Below are positions 18,961-21,260 of a stretch of DNA of 21,260 nucleotides, one piece after another. Position 1 is the first letter of the stretch, and the number at the start of each line of letters is the position of its first letter. The DNA comes from Ophiothrix spiculata (Eukaryota > Echinodermata > Ophiuroidea > Amphilepidida > Ophiotrichidae), in assembly GCA_000969725.1 (NCBI GenBank), contig JXSR01S004142.1; one strand, 5' to 3'. The position numbers and the translations under genes were made by a program. A model generated the notes under the pieces. It saw nothing but the letters and a program-made list of their open reading frames with translations. It was not told the origin of the DNA and did no database searches.

Positions 18961-19862
18961 TAGACAAACAAAGATATAAAAAACAGAAAACTATCGATGA
19001 TTAATGATGAAAACTATAAAATAAATTGGGGATTTGGGAATGTTCGTTGGTAATGTGTGTCTTTATTTAAGAAGGGATAAGTGTCGTTTATTCACAGCTG
19101 TTTTCAATCTTTTCAACAGGTGATCACTTACCAAAAGAATTCTTTAAGGAAAAATTCAATCTTTAAGAAGAAAAACAAACTCCTCTGCTTTATAGTTATC
19201 ATTGATCTCTTTATAACATTTTAAACTATTCATGTAAATATTCAACTTATTTTGCTCTAATAATACTTCAGTATTAAAAGAGTTGCATTCATATAGCATT
19301 CACGTCTATTCACTCTTTCTCTCGAGAGAAAGCAATTTGCAAGTATTGTTTCTACATTTACTTCTTAAATCAGGTTAAACATGTCACAAGGCGATATTCT
19401 TCGAACTGCACGTGTCTCTAATACGTTATCTATTTTACTGCGTAACTGGTAATTGAGAGCGATTTAGGGAAGATTCTATTAACATTTCTATGATATCATG
19501 TCCTAAAAGTGATATTTGCTACGATGAATGTATCATATGGGTTTGAGAGTCATCTTATATTTGATGATTCATTTTTAAACCCATGTCTTGATACTGCTTT
19601 ACATAACCTGTGCGGAACAGCTTAAAGTGGATATATATTATATATTTGTAGAAAAGATGCCTAAAGATTTAGTCCTAGGATTAGCTAGGATTTTAACCAT
19701 AGAAATATTATATAAAATAGAAGACCGTTTAGGAGTTACACGAATAGCTTGGGCTTTACACATGTGAATTAATTACCATATGTTGCAGTAAACTATAATA
19801 CCGCAGGAAAAAAGACCTCACTGGTCCATGTTTTGCAAACACAACTTGCTTACATTGTTGAT
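18961..19862. other. Stretch without recognised gene
   Basis: AT-rich, with small direct repeats only (TAGGATTAGCTAGGATTT near 19677). No gene, RNA or repeat family member was identified. Confidence 0.35.
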
Positions 19863-20099
19863 TGCATCCTTGCACTGTGATATGTTGAAACTCGAATGGA
19901 CCCATCACTTTCTCACATATATAATATTATTTCGTAACAGTAATCCACAGATGGGGTTTAAGCAATTCCAATTTCTCACGTATATATAATATCAATCGAA
20001 TTGCTTGTGTATCACTCGTCTGATCGCCCCGTGGTAGAACGGCAGGATGCAATCAACACTGTGATATGTTGAAACTGGAATGGACCAGACCCATCACTT
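19863..20099 (+). repeat. Short direct repeats leading up to the tRNA-like sequence
   Basis: CACTGTGATATGTTGAAACT occurs at 19873-19892 and again at 20057-20076 (offset 184), each followed by a GAATGGACC...CCATCACTT segment. A second pair, TTTCTCACRTATATAATAT, lies near 19909 and 19972. The second CACTGTG copy runs directly into the tRNA-like sequence at 20100. Between them, CCCCGTGGTAGAACGG near 20027 is faintly like a tRNA D-arm. Confidence 0.75.
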
Positions 20100-20173
20100 G
20101 TCGTGGTGGCGCAGTTGGCTAGCACGCCTGGCTAGTATACAGGAGGTCGTGGGTTCGAGTCCCATTCACAGCA
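20100..20173 (+). tRNA. tRNA-Thr(AGT)-like sequence, probably pseudogene or SINE head
   Basis: A 74-base cloverleaf can be drawn: acceptor GTCGTGG/TCACAGC, D-arm GCGC..GCAC, anticodon stem CCTGG/ACAGG around loop CTAGTAT with anticodon AGT at 20134-20136, and T-arm GTGGG/CCCAT around TTCGAGT. Box A (TGGCGCAGTTGG) and box B (GGTTCGAGTCC) of the internal pol III promoter fit consensus, and the D-to-T region closely resembles animal tRNA-Thr(AGT). Defects are one C-A mismatch and two G-T pairs in the acceptor stem, a C-A in the D-stem and a G-A closing the anticodon stem. No terminator T-run follows at once, nor is a poly(A) tail seen, so a decayed tRNA gene and a tRNA-derived SINE head both remain possible. 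Confidence 0.72.
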
Positions 20174-20259
20174 AGTTACTTTTGCAATTAATTCTGCTAC
20201 GTTCGCACTGTAACCCATTTCATATATATTTTGAGCTTGTCCATTGTCTTGTTATGTAT

Positions 20260-20795
20260 GTGATTTGATTTCATTCCACAGTGCGCAGTTAGACGACATT
20301 TTTGGGTGTTCCTAGAATGATTTTTAATTAAATTTTGTATCAAACATTTTGAACAACTAAAGTGTTAAGGTTTTTTTATTTTTCAGATATTCATCGTGAT
20401 TTATCTAAAAATGACTGATTACCATTTTCGAGCAGTTTTGACATCAAATAGCATTTTTGCCAATTATTAAGAAAAAAATTGCCCTGTGACTGTCCCGCCG
20501 TATACACATTTTCAAGAGAAATTTGCCATGTGACTGTCCTGTCTTGTTTTCTCATTTGATTTTGAGTAGAATTCTCAGTGCAGTTACACGGCATTTGTGG
20601 GTGTTTCTAGAATGATTATTAATTAAATTTTGTATCAAACATTCTGAACAAGTATAGTGCTAAGGTTCTTTATTTTTCAGATTTTCATCATGATTTTATA
20701 TCTAAAAATGACTGATTACCATGTTCGTGCAATTGTGACATGAAAAAGCGTTTTTGTCAATTATAAAGAAAAAAATTGCCTTGTGACTGTCCCGC
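20260..20795 (+). repeat. Tandem dimer of a ~295-bp unit
   Basis: Copy a (about 20260-20499) and copy b (about 20555-20795) align nearly end to end with an offset of 295-297 bases. Examples are TTAATTAAATTTTGTATCAA near 20325 and 20620, AAAAATGACTGATTACCAT near 20407 and 20705, and TTGCCYTGTGACTGTCCCGC near 20479 and 20776. A further partial piece, TTTGCCATGTGACTGTCCTG at 20522, lies between them. It may be a remnant of a satellite array or a local duplication; the minus-strand open frame here is not coding. Confidence 0.9.
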
Positions 20796-21260
20796 TCATT
20801 TTTTTGGTAACAGCTTAGTCGTATATTAGGCTTATATTACACTCTCTAAACATAAGTAAAAAAACTTTTACTTTACTTTACCATCATTCTACACTCTCTA
20901 AACATAAGAAGTAGGTGTGAATTGCGGAAAAATACTTTTCGGTATAGAGGATGTGTATCTGAATGTAATCTCAAGTAGCATTGGAAATTCATGTACCTTT
21001 ATGTCTTTTAAATTTTTTTAAAGAGATTTGAATTTGTAAAGTGTAAAAATGTTTTAGTTGTAGACCTATTATTTAAAGTGATCGTGCAGTTGTAAAAAAC
21101 TATACCACATGTTACATGTCGGTTTTCATGTAACTATTTATGTATAGTATATTAAAATGTTTACTTTAGAATATTATTTAATGTTTTATATGGGCATGTA
21201 TTGCACATGTTACAACTCATCTCCATGTTATGCAATGTAATAATATAATGCAATCATAAA
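20796..21260. other. Terminal stretch without recognised gene
   Basis: A 19-base direct repeat, TACACTCTCTAAACATAAG, occurs at 20838-20856 and 20890-20908. A perfect 8-bp hairpin, GTTACATG/CATGTAAC, lies at 21111-21118 and 21127-21134. Nothing else is supported. Confidence 0.5.

Noticed and set aside
20080-20268. 62-codon open frame with the peptide EVVGSSPI
   Set aside because: This is the familiar translation artefact of a tRNA T-arm and D-arm; the tRNA-like sequence explains it.

Overview
The window reads as AT-rich, non-coding nuclear DNA from an animal, most likely an invertebrate. A mollusc-like genome is my guess, from the mix of CR1/L2-type LINE remains, tRNA-derived sequence and dense MITEs, but nothing here fixes the species. 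Bacterial or viral gene organisation is absent: open frames are short, there are no ribosome-binding sites or operons, and none of the intact open frames longer than 60 codons resembles a known protein except LINE remains. No complete host gene was found.

Layout. The first 301 bases may hold the end of a plus-strand gene: a short exon end, a GTAAGT donor, a 201-bp intron, a TTTCAG acceptor and a short last exon. The rest is mostly repeat debris. Two dispersed families dominate. 'Family M' is a non-autonomous DNA transposon (MITE) with TTAA target sites and CCCTCGTCTTCC-type ends, so probably piggyBac-like; six copies or fragments are recognised (1355-1728, 2537-3003, 5516-6120, 6630-6880, 9875-10180, 18056-18507). 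'Family A' is a roughly 700-770 bp repeat of unknown class, with four copies all in the plus orientation (1311-2440, 7531-7950, 8697-9467, 14530-14815). One M copy appears nested in an A copy. Another lies between the ~200-bp inverted arms of a mariner-like element (9637-10692).

Between 11450 and 11880 lies a cluster of strong secondary-structure signals: a 16-bp palindrome, a 94-base run without G, a hairpin with a 27-bp perfect stem, and two 8-bp hairpins built on a GACGCAAT motif. Around 15260-16275 two LINE reverse-transcriptase fragments lie back to back on opposite strands, followed by a mariner-type terminus and a 29-bp minisatellite. The right end holds a compound tetranucleotide microsatellite, a tRNA-Thr(AGT)-like sequence with an intact pol III promoter but imperfect stems, and a 295-bp tandem dimer.

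There is no evidence for a multi-gene system. The most interesting material is structural: pairing-preserving changes in both repeat families, and a cAMP-response-element palindrome kept in three diverged MITE copies.
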